Shown one piece after another: positions 1 to 7,206 of a DNA stretch of 64,000 nucleotides. The position numbers and the translations under genes were made by a program. Origin of the DNA: Veillonella criceti (lineage in GTDB: Bacteria; Bacillota; Negativicutes; Veillonellales; Veillonellaceae); NCBI RefSeq assembly GCF_900460315.1, contig NZ_UHIO01000001.1, forward strand, positions 1,023,501-1,087,500, read 5' to 3'. Below the pieces are notes generated by a model. The model was not told where the DNA came from. It ran no database searches and saw only the letters and a list, made by a program, of their open reading frames with translations. The stretch's first letter is position 1; the number at the start of each line of letters is the position of its first letter.

Positions 1-482
1 ACTAAATTCCCTGCACCAAAAATCAATGTAGCATTTGCATTTTGTGTTGTATTAGCGGCACCTACAACTGCATTGGCAACACCATCAAATTCACCACCTG
101 TAGAGCCATCAATAGTATTTACCATGCCAACAGCCGTTGCAGTAGCGCCTTGGAATAAAGTTTTAGTTTTAACAGAAGTTCCTAAACCAACCACTGTAGA
201 GCCGATACCACCGGCAGTATCTCCACTGGCATTGCCTTGCTTAGCTAACATATCTAGCCCAACTAACCGTCCATTATAATCATTTACACTAGAATACGGA
301 GTTGCCGCACTTACGCCTCCACTCAATCCCGCACAAAGTGCCAATACAGAAAGAGCCACGCCCAATGTTCGGCCTGACTGAATATGAGTAGAGGCAGCTT
401 TACCATTGCTCTTAGCTAATTCAGATACTACCACATAGCTATGCTTCACCTTACTCCAAATGACTTTGTAATGCTTATTCAT
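1..482 (-). CDS. Trimeric autotransporter adhesin with ESPR signal (5' end only)
   Basis: Reading leftward from the ATG at 480-482, the frame stays open for about 160 codons to the window edge, so the gene is cut off at its 3' end. A GGGAGG ribosome site lies 8 bases before the start. The product opens MNKHYKVIWSKVKHSYVVVS, the extended signal peptide region (ESPR) typical of large type V secreted adhesins. A hydrophobic stretch (TLGVALSVLALCAGLSGGVSAA) and a likely cleavage site near residue 59 follow. The mature part is rich in Gly, Ala, Asn and Thr, with short repeats such as AVVGAANTTQNANA and GSTVVGLGTSV, like YadA-type head motifs. It should reach the outer membrane as a trimer. The passenger and anchor lie outside the window, so family assignment rests on ESPR and head motifs. 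Confidence 0.8.
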   Translation of the reverse strand, partial: MNKHYKVIWSKVKHSYVVVSELAKSNGKAASTHIQSGRTLGVALSVLALCAGLSGGVSAATPYSSVNDYNGRLVGLDMLAKQGNASGDTAGGIGSTVVGLGTSVKTKTLFQGATATAVGMVNTIDGSTGGEFDGVANAVVGAANTTQNANATLIFGAGNL

Positions 483-1078
483 TGACTCAACCTCCCAAAA
501 TGTTAACCAGTCATTCAATAACAATTCATTACATTATAAAAATAAAAAACTTTAAATTAATGTATGTTTAAAATAATCTAAAAACTAAAACATATAAGAC
601 TGTAAACGGCTATCACCCCACACAACATTTTCTTCATAGAGTTATAAACACATCTTCCTCATAAACTTTTATAGTCTATTTGTCTTCATTTTATCTTTAC
701 ATTTTCTGACTGTCAATAAAAAACAGTGGTTTACAATGACAAAACTTCATTTTAAGCTCATTAATATATTACATATTTCAAATTTATCAACCACTTATTA
801 ATTAATAATTTTTTTCTTATAATTTCAACAATAATCAAATTTTATAGGATGTATGCTAGGTTTATCAATTTATAACCTCTTTTTTGATATAATCCCACAT
901 TATAAAACAATCTCTATGTATGCTCATTTTAAACTCATGTTTTATGATGCCGAAATTCATGTTTAATTAGACCAAGATTAACAAATAATTATCATAGTAG
1001 CTTCACTTTGCTTAGTCCTTTTTTTAAATTAATAGTTTACTTTTTAAATCAATAGGTATATAATATCTATGTTGTCAT
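483..1078. other. AT-rich intergenic region between adhesin and tRNA-Lys
   Basis: About 600 bases with no credible open reading frame on either strand. It is very AT-rich, with poly-A and poly-T runs. It must hold the adhesin promoter (reading left), but I could not choose one -10/-35 pair. The tRNA-Lys promoter lies at its right edge. Confidence 0.5.
1036..1064 (+). promoter_or_regulatory. Promoter of tRNA-Lys
   Basis: A -35 TTTACT (1036-1041) and a perfect -10 TATAAT (1059-1064) are separated by 17 bases. The -10 ends 15 bases before the mature tRNA 5' end. Confidence 0.75.
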
Positions 1079-1154
1079 GGACCACTAGCTCAGCTGGCAG
1101 AGCACCTGACTCTTAATCAGGGTGTCCAGGGTTCGAACCCCTGGTGGTCCACCA
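1079..1154 (+). tRNA. tRNA-Lys (CTT)
   Basis: A full cloverleaf can be drawn. Acceptor stem GGACCAC pairs with GTGGTCC, the D arm reads AGCTCAGCTGGCAGAGC, the anticodon stem CCTGA/TCAGG encloses CTCTTAA (anticodon CTT), and the T arm contains GGTTCGAACC. CCA is encoded. It stands alone with its own promoter and terminator. A second lysine tRNA (TTT) is in the cluster near 53.4 kb. Confidence 0.97.
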
Positions 1155-1158
1155 CACT

Positions 1159-1185
1159 AAGCCTTGTTTGCGCAAGGCTTTTTTT
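1159..1185 (+). terminator. Terminator of tRNA-Lys
   Basis: Hairpin AAGCCTTG/CAAGGCTT with a six-base loop, followed by a run of T, five bases after the tRNA CCA end. Confidence 0.85.
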
Positions 1186-1213
1186 GTACCCTTAAACATA
1201 CACAAACACCAAA

Positions 1214-1246
1214 AAGCCCGAATCTCCTTCTCCGAGATTCGGGCTT
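1214..1246. terminator. 13-bp perfect hairpin, probable terminator of the decayed minus-strand locus
   Basis: AAGCCCGAATCTC and its exact complement enclose a seven-base loop. On the minus strand the stem is followed by TTTTTGG. It sits just past the stop of the NTF2-like remnant, so it probably ended that operon while the genes were intact. Confidence 0.7.
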
Positions 1247-1268
1247 CTCAAATATACACCATCAATAA

Positions 1269-1445
1269 CTATGAACTATGGCCTCTAAAATAACGCATTT
1301 GGCCATCCGCCACTTGGCTGAGCCATTCATTACGTGGTTGACTATAGCCGGTCATATGAACCAATCTAAAGTTATCGTCTAGAATGAAATCTAAACCACG
1401 AATAGTCTGTGCTATTTTATACTTATAAAGCAAGTCCTTTTTTTG
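1269..1445 (-). pseudogene. NTF2/SnoaL-like protein fragment (C-terminal end)
   Basis: A minus-strand frame ending at the stop 1269-1271 encodes about 55 residues, including DFILDDNFRLVHMTGY and QPRNEWLSQVADGQMRY. This resembles the C-terminal half of small SnoaL-like NTF2-fold proteins (pattern: DDF-LVHMTGY-QP--EWL--I--G-M-Y), as I remember the family. No start or N-terminal half is present. It overlaps the end of the SDR remnant in another frame, so it is a fossil rather than a working gene. Confidence 0.5.
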
Positions 1446-1681
1446 GATTAAGCATGTCTAAAAAACCGTGAACATGTTCATATTCAGGCGTCAAATTTGC
1501 TACTTTAGCACTACCATAGCGAAACTCTGTACGAGCACCGCCTGGTTCTACAATGGTTACTTTCACATTACTGCAATAGATCCAGTTAAATTTGTTGCAA
1601 CAATATGATCCACTTGTTCATCAGTCAATTCTTCGGCCGCCCAAATAGCCCATAGCCAGCATTTGAGATATTTCGTTTCAT
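1423..1681 (-). pseudogene. Short-chain dehydrogenase (SDR) remnant
   Basis: The minus strand shows MKRNISNAGYGLFG, then after a one-base shift EELTDEQVDHIVATNLTGSI, then after another break VTIVEPGGARTEFRYGS and AKVANLTPEYEHVHGF. These are the NAG(Y)G motif region, the following helix and the post-catalytic VEPGGxRTxF region of classical SDR oxidoreductases. The Rossmann N-terminus and the catalytic YxxxK segment are missing, and at least two frame breaks remain. The gene is dead. Confidence 0.7.
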
Positions 1682-1735
1682 ATATATCACTACTCCTTAT
1701 CCATAACTTTTTCTTATTTCTCCTTTATCATAACG

Positions 1736-1775
1736 AAAAAAGACCAACAAGAACAATTCATCTTGTCGGTCTTTT
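1736..1775. terminator. Hairpin terminator between the SDR and LysR remnants
   Basis: AAAAGACC-ACAAG pairs with CTTGT-GGTCTTTT around a ten-base loop. T-rich or A-rich flanks make it usable on both strands, as expected between divergent or convergent units. Confidence 0.65.
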
Positions 1776-1826
1776 CGATAAGTTTTTCTTATGCTAATTT
1801 TATTTATCCTTAGTAAAACTATATTC

Positions 1827-2056
1827 CTAAAACGAGTTTTCCATGATTTTTACAAAGTCTTTCACTACAGTTGTAAGTCGTGCAAGTGGTGCAAATAAGC
1901 AATATTGACGCGTCAAACATTTCTACACACCTAAGTCTTGCTCCAGCGACTTAATTCGTTGCGATATAGCAGATTGCGAGATATGACACGCTTCAGCTGC
2001 CTCTGTAAAGTTGTGATATTTGATAACCGCTAAAAAGGAACTCTTATAGCTATTCT
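1827..2056 (-). pseudogene. LysR-family regulator remnant (HTH joined to C-terminal tail)
   Basis: Minus-strand translation gives SSFLAVIKYHNFTEAAEA, CHISQSAISQRIKSLEQDLG (an unmistakable LysR helix-turn-helix), a stop, then LFAPLARLTTVVKDFVKIM and a stop. The second piece looks like the extreme C-terminus of the same family. The effector-binding domain has been deleted and the start is missing. It presumably once regulated the neighbouring SDR/NTF2-like genes. Confidence 0.75.
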
Positions 2057-2065
2057 CTTGAAATA

Positions 2066-2165
2066 GGAAAATAGCCTCAACGTGGAAATAACGTCAAGGC
2101 CATTTCTCAAGTAATTTTAGATTTCTTCGAGATGAGCCAAACGGTACCAAACGTCTAGCTATCTC
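2066..2165 (-). ncRNA. Orphan copy of type I antitoxin RNA
   Basis: This stretch and the antitoxin RNA at 3850-3944 share the segment from GAGATGAGCC through AGCTATCTCTCTTTCTAT to the flanking terminator hairpin. Here too a minus-strand promoter points into a short transcript ending in a GC-rich hairpin (2074-2100) with a TATTTT tail. No holin-like peptide gene lies on the plus strand upstream, so the antitoxin half stands alone. The 5' end near 2165 is inferred from the promoter. Confidence 0.5.
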
Positions 2166-2171
2166 TCTTTC

Positions 2172-2200
2172 TATATACCCACTCTACAGTCACCCGTCAA
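2172..2200 (-). promoter_or_regulatory. Promoter of the orphan antitoxin RNA
   Basis: Read on the minus strand: -35 TTGACG (2195-2200), 17-base spacer, -10 TATATA (2172-2177). The -35 lies inside the loop and stem of the plus-strand terminator, as in the complete locus. Confidence 0.55.
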
Positions 2201-2216
2201 ACACGGGTGGCTTTTT
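2188..2216 (+). terminator. Plus-strand terminator of the degenerate toxin-antitoxin copy
   Basis: AGTCACCCGT pairs with ACGGGTGGCT (one wobble) around CAAAC and is followed by TTTTA. It is nearly identical to the terminator at 3967-3995. It overlaps the larA stop codon. Confidence 0.7.
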
Positions 2217-3489
2217 ACTTAACGACTACCGATACACCATCAGGAATAACTGTCACAGATGCCGTTTGACCTTTAAGTTCAAAAGCTCTTTGTAGTGCTT
2301 CTTCAAAGGTAAACACATGTTCCATATGCATATCTGTAAGCATTTGTGGATTACATTGATCAGTGACTACAATAACGGTAAATTTATCTAAAATACGTGC
2401 CAAAATTTGCATTTCCCATTGATCTGGAATTGTTTCATTCCGTGGCACTTTTGCAATTCTATCTAATAGTTCTCTTGGCGTTTGTACTGCTTTTAAATTA
2501 TCATATAAAGATTGACCACCATGACCATCATTACAAGCCGCAATCATGATAATAACGCCATTAGGCTTACAAGTTGCCTCAGCTGCTGTCATACCTTTAA
2601 CCGCTTGGTAAATATTTTGATCAAGTGGATAGCCACCATTCGTGGTCACTACAATATCTGCAGGGGCTTTAGACACACTCGCTAATTTTGTTACAAACTC
2701 ACAACCTGCTTCATGCGCCTTTTCACTATCTCCAGCAAACGCATTAATAATATGTTTTTCAGGGTCAATTACCACATTTAAAATAAACGCTAATTTAGCG
2801 ACTTTAGCTGCATATAGCATATCTCTGTGAATAGGATTATCTTTCAAAATACCCGTGCGAGCCTGTGGACTGTTAATAAATTCAGCACAATGATTCGCCA
2901 TGACGGTCACGGCTGAGGCAATGCCTGGCAAAATACTCTTGCGACCACCTGAAAAGCCTGCAAAAAAGTGTGGTTCAATAAAGCCTTCAGCAATAAGTAA
3001 TTCTGTTTCAACGGCCAATTTATTGATAATACATTCACCACCAGATGGAAGCGTACCTACTTTTGCCATCTGCGAAGAATCTCCAGAAATATGATTGACA
3101 ATTTTTTCATGAGCTACAATTTCAGGTCCAAATTTATCAATCATCTCTTCCTTAGTCGTGGGCCTATGAAATCCAGTAGCTAACAGGATTGTAATATCAA
3201 TTGTTGGATTCACGGCCCGAATACGGCGTAGTAAAATTGGCATTGTAATTTTACTAGGGACTGGACGCGTATGGTCACTGGTAATAATGACCATATTATG
3301 TTTTCCTTTTACCAACTCTTCTAACGGAGCACTACCAATAGGATTATCTAACGCCGCTTCTACTAAGGCCGTTTCACTCGCTGTTGCCTTATATTCAGCA
3401 GAACCTGATTCTAAAACAGCTGTTAAATTAGCCTCTGGTACTTGAATGTCTACAAAACCTTTTGCATATGGTACTTTCATTGTTTTCAT
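2215..3489 (-). CDS. larA: Nickel-dependent lactate racemase LarA
   Basis: Interconverts D- and L-lactate in the cytosol using the nickel-pincer nucleotide cofactor. The 424-residue length is normal for the family. Visible signatures are TSDHTRPVPSK near residue 71, the ATGFHRPTT loop with its histidine, and the EPHFFAGFSGGRKSILPG segment whose histidine contributes to cofactor and catalysis in LarA proteins. The first ATG is favoured by AGGGGG about nine bases upstream (the next Met is three codons in). It is monocistronic; the accessory gene larC lies about 50 kb away at 53926 and no larB or larE is in the window. A palindrome at 3539-3568 precedes the gene. Related LarA-like proteins act on other 2-hydroxyacids, so the substrate is probable rather than proven. 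Confidence 0.88.
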   Translation of the reverse strand: MKTMKVPYAKGFVDIQVPEANLTAVLESGSAEYKATASETALVEAALDNPIGSAPLEELVKGKHNMVIITSDHTRPVPSKITMPILLRRIRAVNPTIDITILLATGFHRPTTKEEMIDKFGPEIVAHEKIVNHISGDSSQMAKVGTLPSGGECIINKLAVETELLIAEGFIEPHFFAGFSGGRKSILPGIASAVTVMANHCAEFINSPQARTGILKDNPIHRDMLYAAKVAKLAFILNVVIDPEKHIINAFAGDSEKAHEAGCEFVTKLASVSKAPADIVVTTNGGYPLDQNIYQAVKGMTAAEATCKPNGVIIMIAACNDGHGGQSLYDNLKAVQTPRELLDRIAKVPRNETIPDQWEMQILARILDKFTVIVVTDQCNPQMLTDMHMEHVFTFEEALQRAFELKGQTASVTVIPDGVSVVVK

Positions 3490-3538
3490 ACTTATAGCCC
3501 CCTATAGCTACCTCTTACCATCAACCTAACTCTATATT

Positions 3539-3568
3539 TATGCATAATAGGCATAGATATTATGCATA
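3539..3568. promoter_or_regulatory. Perfect inverted repeat upstream of larA, candidate operator
   Basis: TATGCATAAT and ATTATGCATA are exact complements separated by ten bases, 50-80 bases before the larA start. Size and position fit a dimeric regulator site (for example of the Crp/Fnr family, known to control lar genes in lactobacilli), but no such regulator is adjacent. Confidence 0.45.
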
Positions 3569-3697
3569 TCACCTTGTTAAATATATCACTCATTAATCAA
3601 AATAGCAATAAGATTCTATAGCATATATATAATTTATCAAAGAATAGAGGCCTTTTAATATTACATCGCACATTCAAACACATTCATCGTATTTTTG

Positions 3698-3706
3698 TGC
3701 TATAAT
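3698..3706 (+). promoter_or_regulatory. Extended -10 promoter of the holin-like toxin
   Basis: TGC followed by perfect TATAAT (TGnTATAAT). No convincing -35 is visible. Transcription would begin about 55 bases before the toxin ATG, leaving a structured leader. Confidence 0.6.
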
Positions 3707-3767
3707 ACCTATAGAGGTAGCTAAGTAGCTAGGTTTGTCAATCCGTAACAGATTGGCGGTGATGTCC

Positions 3768-3845
3768 ATGAACACATACCAAGTACTTACTTTAATGATA
3801 AGTTTTGGAGTACTAGTGGCCACCATTATTATTGCTTCTAAATAA
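3768..3845 (+). CDS. Holin-like type I toxin peptide
   Basis: A 25-residue peptide starting MNTYQVLTLMISFGVLVAT and ending IIIASK. A short polar N-terminus, one hydrophobic membrane helix and a basic tail are the pattern of the putative holin-like toxins (TxpA/BsrG-type peptides). An in-frame ATG two codons upstream exists, but GGCGG sits about eight bases before 3768 and too close to the other. The peptide would insert in the inner membrane when not silenced. A convergent antisense RNA (3850-3944) overlaps the 3' part of its mRNA, and the mRNA terminator is at 3967-3995. Size, sequence and arrangement agree, so I am fairly sure of the class; toxicity is inferred. Confidence 0.75.
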   Translation: MNTYQVLTLMISFGVLVATIIIASK

Positions 3846-3849
3846 GCAA

Positions 3850-3944
3850 TGAAAAAGGCCATAGCGTTGTAACACTACGGCCATTTCTCAATATAACATT
3901 TTTGTTACGAGATGAGCCGAGCGTTGCAATACTTAGCTATCTCT
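3850..3944 (-). ncRNA. Antisense antitoxin RNA of the type I locus
   Basis: A perfect minus-strand promoter (3951-3979) predicts a start near 3944. Transcription runs to a hairpin at 3857-3882 (GGCCGTAGTGTT/AACGCTATGGCC) followed by TTTTTC. The roughly 95-base RNA is fully complementary to the 3' untranslated part of the toxin mRNA, which ends at 3995. Its tail comes close to the toxin stop codon. This layout matches TxpA/RatA and BsrG/SR4-type pairs. Confidence 0.7.
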
Positions 3945-3950
3945 CTTTCT

Positions 3951-3979
3951 ATTATACCCACTCTACAGTCACCCGTCAA
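3951..3979 (-). promoter_or_regulatory. Promoter of the antitoxin RNA
   Basis: On the minus strand: -35 TTGACG (3974-3979), exactly 17 bases, -10 TATAAT (3951-3956). This is a near-consensus sigma-70 promoter, stronger than the toxin promoter, as expected when antitoxin must be in excess. Confidence 0.8.
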
Positions 3980-3995
3980 ATACGGGTGACTTTTT
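3967..3995 (+). terminator. Terminator of the toxin mRNA
   Basis: Ten-base perfect stem AGTCACCCGT/ACGGGTGACT with a five-base loop and a T run. The antitoxin -35 element lies inside it. Confidence 0.85.
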
Positions 3996-4134
3996 AAATT
4001 CCAAAAATCCAAGATACGCCTAGGCGAATAAAGCTCAAAGTTAATACCCAAAACGCCAAGAAATGCAGAGTTCCTTCTAAGCCTTGCCCTAAACGAGACA
4101 CGCCAGATTTATATACAATATCACACCAACACAT
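3994..4134 (-). CDS. Small membrane protein of 46 residues, function unknown
   Basis: The ATG at 4132-4134 is preceded by GGAGG at a good distance. The product begins MCWCDIVYKSGVSRLGQGLE and contains one hydrophobic helix (residues about 22-44, LHFLAFWVLTLSFIRLGVSW). The CxxC-like start (CWC) and the amphipathic SRLGQGLEG turn are notable. It is convergent with the toxin mRNA and its stop codon overlaps the toxin terminator. I do not recognise the family. Start signal and hydrophobic pattern support a real gene. Confidence 0.55.
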   Translation of the reverse strand: MCWCDIVYKSGVSRLGQGLEGTLHFLAFWVLTLSFIRLGVSWIFGI

Positions 4135-4270
4135 AGTAAAACCTCCAATCACACTGTATGATAAATGATTCTTTATTATTCATTCTTTTACGATATAACT
4201 GTTCTTATTCTACTAAATTCACTCGCATTTCTCAACCTAAAAAGCATGCTATGTATACCAATTGCGCATA

Positions 4271-4279
4271 TGATATAAT
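4271..4279 (+). promoter_or_regulatory. Extended -10 promoter of the lytS-lytT operon
   Basis: TGA followed by TATAAT, about 100 bases before the lytS start. The leader between (about 4296-4345) has roughly three imperfect tandem copies of ATATATGTATAGGA, a possible regulator-binding or phase-variable tract. Confidence 0.5.
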
Positions 4280-4387
4280 GAAATCAATAGCATATTCTAT
4301 TATATGTATAGGAATATATGTAGGAATATATGTATAGGAATAGGCTCTTACAATTTTTTAGCTATCTATCTTTGAAAGGCTACTTTT

Positions 4388-6091
4388 ATGACTGACATTT
4401 TATTATTTGAAATGATAAAACGAATCAGTACTGCCATTGTACTGGGTCTTGTCATTTCACGCTTAAAACTCTTTGATAGACTCATGGCCAATCGTTTGTC
4501 TTGGCTTGATCGCATTATTTTTATTCTTATTTTCTCTAGTATTGCGATTCTAGGCACTTATGGTGGCATACCAATTAATGATGCGCTCGCCAACTCGCGC
4601 ATGATTGGCATTATGGCAGCCGGTCTTGTGGGTGGCCCCTTTTTAGGTAGTGCCGTTGGTCTCGTTTCAGGGCTCCACCGTTATTCCCTCGGCGGTTTCA
4701 CAGCCCTCGCCTGTGCTATTTCGTCCATTACCGAAGGCCTTTTAGCTGGCCTTTTTCAGAAATTCTACAAACGTCCACTCATTCCTTGGCCCATAGCATT
4801 AGGCATTGGTTTCTTTGGTGAAATTTTGCAAATGCTCATCATCTTATTAGTCGCGGAACCGTATCATATGGCGGCCGCTCTCGTTGGTGAGATTGCCGTA
4901 CCTATGACCATAGCCAATTCACTAGGACTGGCCCTTTTCATGAAAATCATCAAAGACGGCTTGCATCAACGGGAAACGCAAAAAGCCAATCAAAGCCAGA
5001 ATATTTTAGCCATTGCCCGTGAAACGGTCCGTTATTTCCGTAAGGGCTTGAATCCTGAGTCAGCTAACGCAGTGGTTCAAATTATCAAAAAGCACAGTTC
5101 CTACGATGCCGTCTCGATTACAGACACAACGCATGTCTTAGCTTATATCGGAGCCGAAGCGAATCATCATGCCCCAGGCGTGGCCGACCATTTAACAAAT
5201 GTAACCATTCATTCCCTAACATCGGGCAAAATTCATATTGCGTATTCTCACGATGAAATTGGCTGTACCGATCCTCACTGCACCCTGAATAGTGCCATCG
5301 TAGTACCGTTAACTATCAATAGCCGAATTATTGGTTCTCTTAAAATGTACTATACCACGGCCACCCATTCCCCCGACTCCTCAGATGTGGCCTTTGCACA
5401 GGGGTTAGCTGATTTATTTTCTACTCAGCTCGAGTTAACTGAAATTGACCAGCAACGCCAATTAACTGAAGCCGCTAAAATGCAAGCTTTACATACACAA
5501 ATTAATCCGCATTTCTTATTTAATACGCTAAATACGATTTCCTCTTTAATTCGCACGAATCCAGAATTGGCGCGACGCTTACTGATTAAATTTTCACAGA
5601 TGTTTCGTTTCACCTTGCAATATACGGGCCGTGTCATTTCTATCGCTAAAGAATGGGATCAAGTCAGTGGTTTCCTCGAAATTTCCCTAGCCCGCCATGG
5701 TGATAAGCTCTTTGTGACACACAATATTGATCCAGCTATTTTTAACTATGGCATTCCGTCGCTCACATTGCAACCGATTATTGAAAACTCCATTAAACAC
5801 GGCTTGCAACCTCGTGAGGTCGGTGGTTCTATCGCCATCGAGGGTACGATGACTGACACAGATATTCTAATTACGGTAACTGACGATGGCGTAGGTTTTC
5901 AAAATGACCCCTCCTATTATTTAGAGCACCCTCCCGAAGGACACATTGGCGTAAGCAATGTCCATCACCGCCTACAAGGTCTCTATGGTACGCCTTATGG
6001 CCTCACGATTTCATCCGTGCCCGAAGAAGGTACGACTGTAACCATCCGCATTCCTAAAATTCAACCTGAACCTGAAAAGGAGACTCTATGA
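4388..6091 (+). CDS. lytS: LytS-family sensor histidine kinase
   Basis: A 567-residue membrane sensor kinase. Residues 1-190 form the five- or six-helix 5TM-5TMR_LYT module; about 205-345 is a GAF-like domain (QIIKKHSSYDAVSIT). The His_kinase domain has the phosphorylation site in QINPHFLFNTLNT, His375. The ATP-binding domain shows the N-box LQPIIENSIKHGL and VTDDGVGF. GAAAGG precedes the start. It overlaps the response regulator by four bases (ATGA), so they are co-expressed. The neighbouring convergent CstA-type transporter recalls E. coli BtsS/BtsR, which senses pyruvate and controls the CstA paralogue BtsT. Pyruvate sensing is therefore plausible here but inferred; murein hydrolase control as in LytSR is the alternative. 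Confidence 0.88.
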   Translation: MTDILLFEMIKRISTAIVLGLVISRLKLFDRLMANRLSWLDRIIFILIFSSIAILGTYGGIPINDALANSRMIGIMAAGLVGGPFLGSAVGLVSGLHRYSLGGFTALACAISSITEGLLAGLFQKFYKRPLIPWPIALGIGFFGEILQMLIILLVAEPYHMAAALVGEIAVPMTIANSLGLALFMKIIKDGLHQRETQKANQSQNILAIARETVRYFRKGLNPESANAVVQIIKKHSSYDAVSITDTTHVLAYIGAEANHHAPGVADHLTNVTIHSLTSGKIHIAYSHDEIGCTDPHCTLNSAIVVPLTINSRIIGSLKMYYTTATHSPDSSDVAFAQGLADLFSTQLELTEIDQQRQLTEAAKMQALHTQINPHFLFNTLNTISSLIRTNPELARRLLIKFSQMFRFTLQYTGRVISIAKEWDQVSGFLEISLARHGDKLFVTHNIDPAIFNYGIPSLTLQPIIENSIKHGLQPREVGGSIAIEGTMTDTDILITVTDDGVGFQNDPSYYLEHPPEGHIGVSNVHHRLQGLYGTPYGLTISSVPEEGTTVTIRIPKIQPEPEKETL

Positions 6092-6912
6092 TTCGCACAA
6101 TCCTAATTGACGATGAAGCGCCAGCTCGTGACGAACTGCGCTATTTGCTCACGACGAACCACAGCACTACGATTGATATTATTGGCGAAGCCGATAATGC
6201 CACGTCCGCCATTTCGCTCATTACCCATGAAAAACCACAATTAATCTTTTTAGATATTCATATGCGCGGACTCTCAGGTCTTGAACTCGCTGAGGTAATT
6301 CATGATATTTCACCAGACAGTCGTATCATTTTTGCTACGGCTTATGACGAATATGCGCTCAAAGCGTTTGAACTTCAAGCGTTAGACTATGTAGTAAAAC
6401 CAATCGAAGAAGATCGTCTTGCTAAAGCTATTCAGCATGTAATGAAAGCCCTATATCCACAGGGACTACCAACAACTGAAACTACCGATGAAACGTTACC
6501 GCAAACATCTCATAAATCGGCAAACAACAGTACAGCCCCTTATAGCACACCAGCTGTACGCACAAATAAATTAGCTGTGGATGATGGTGCTCATATTCTA
6601 TTGATTGACCTAGATAGCATCGCCTATATTACCGGTGAATCAGGACGCCTTGAAGTCCACACTGATGCAGGCAAGTACGGCTCAAATAAAACGTTAACTG
6701 AATTACAAGAACGCCTTCGTGGCACCTCATTATACCGTGTTCATCGCAGCTACATTGTAAATCTGAATAAAGTACGTGAAGTTGTTCCTTGGTTCAAAGG
6801 CACCTATTGGCTACGACTACCTAAGCAAACAGCCAAAGGCCAGGAACTCCTGGACATACCAGTGAGTAAGGCACAAGTGAAGTTGATAAAAGAGTTACTA
6901 GGGATTAACTGA
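6088..6912 (+). CDS. lytT: LytTR-type response regulator
   Basis: 274 residues. The receiver domain (1-125) has acidic pocket residues in LIDDE (Asp8-Asp9), the phospho-acceptor Asp56 in IFLDIHM and a conserved Lys in DYVVKPI. A Thr/Ser-rich linker (about 130-160) leads to a LytTR DNA-binding domain (about 165-270; SLYRVHRSYIVNLNKVREV is its hallmark). It is translationally coupled to lytS. Likely targets are the CstA-type transporter next door and possibly its own promoter. Confidence 0.9.
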   Translation: MIRTILIDDEAPARDELRYLLTTNHSTTIDIIGEADNATSAISLITHEKPQLIFLDIHMRGLSGLELAEVIHDISPDSRIIFATAYDEYALKAFELQALDYVVKPIEEDRLAKAIQHVMKALYPQGLPTTETTDETLPQTSHKSANNSTAPYSTPAVRTNKLAVDDGAHILLIDLDSIAYITGESGRLEVHTDAGKYGSNKTLTELQERLRGTSLYRVHRSYIVNLNKVREVVPWFKGTYWLRLPKQTAKGQELLDIPVSKAQVKLIKELLGIN

Positions 6913-6963
6913 ATGTAGTTTAATAACTACCAATATGTTGGCCAATTAGATTTTACTAAACAA

Positions 6964-7034
6964 GGAAATAGGGAGCTCTCGCGCCCGAGCTAGGAAAGAA
7001 AGCAACGGCCACTACGAGTTCCCTATTTTCTTTT
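6964..7034 (+). terminator. Long branched hairpin with T tail after lytT
   Basis: GAAATAGGGA (from 6965) pairs with TTCCCTATTTTC (7019-7030), followed by TTTTTG. An inner hairpin AGCTC/GAGCT branches from the loop. Likely the lytS-lytT terminator. Confidence 0.6.
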
Positions 7035-7145
7035 TGAGTCTTTACTACTACAAGCTTCTATCGCCAACATATTGATAAATTATAACTAAAAGAGTTAATC
7101 ACTAGTAATCTCTTTTAGTAGTGAAAGGGATAGAAGGTACGATAT

Positions 7146-7206
7146 AAAATAGGAGACCCGCCCTAGTTATGCTTTTACAAGCACAGCTAGGAGAGTCTCC
7201 TATTTT
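7146..7206. terminator. Long branched hairpin after cstA
   Basis: AAAATAGGAGAC (7146-7157) is the exact complement of GTCTCCTATTTT (7195-7206), with an inner CCTAG/CTAGG stem. On the minus strand it ends in TTTTAT and could terminate cstA. Its outer stem resembles that of the hairpin at 6964. Confidence 0.6.
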
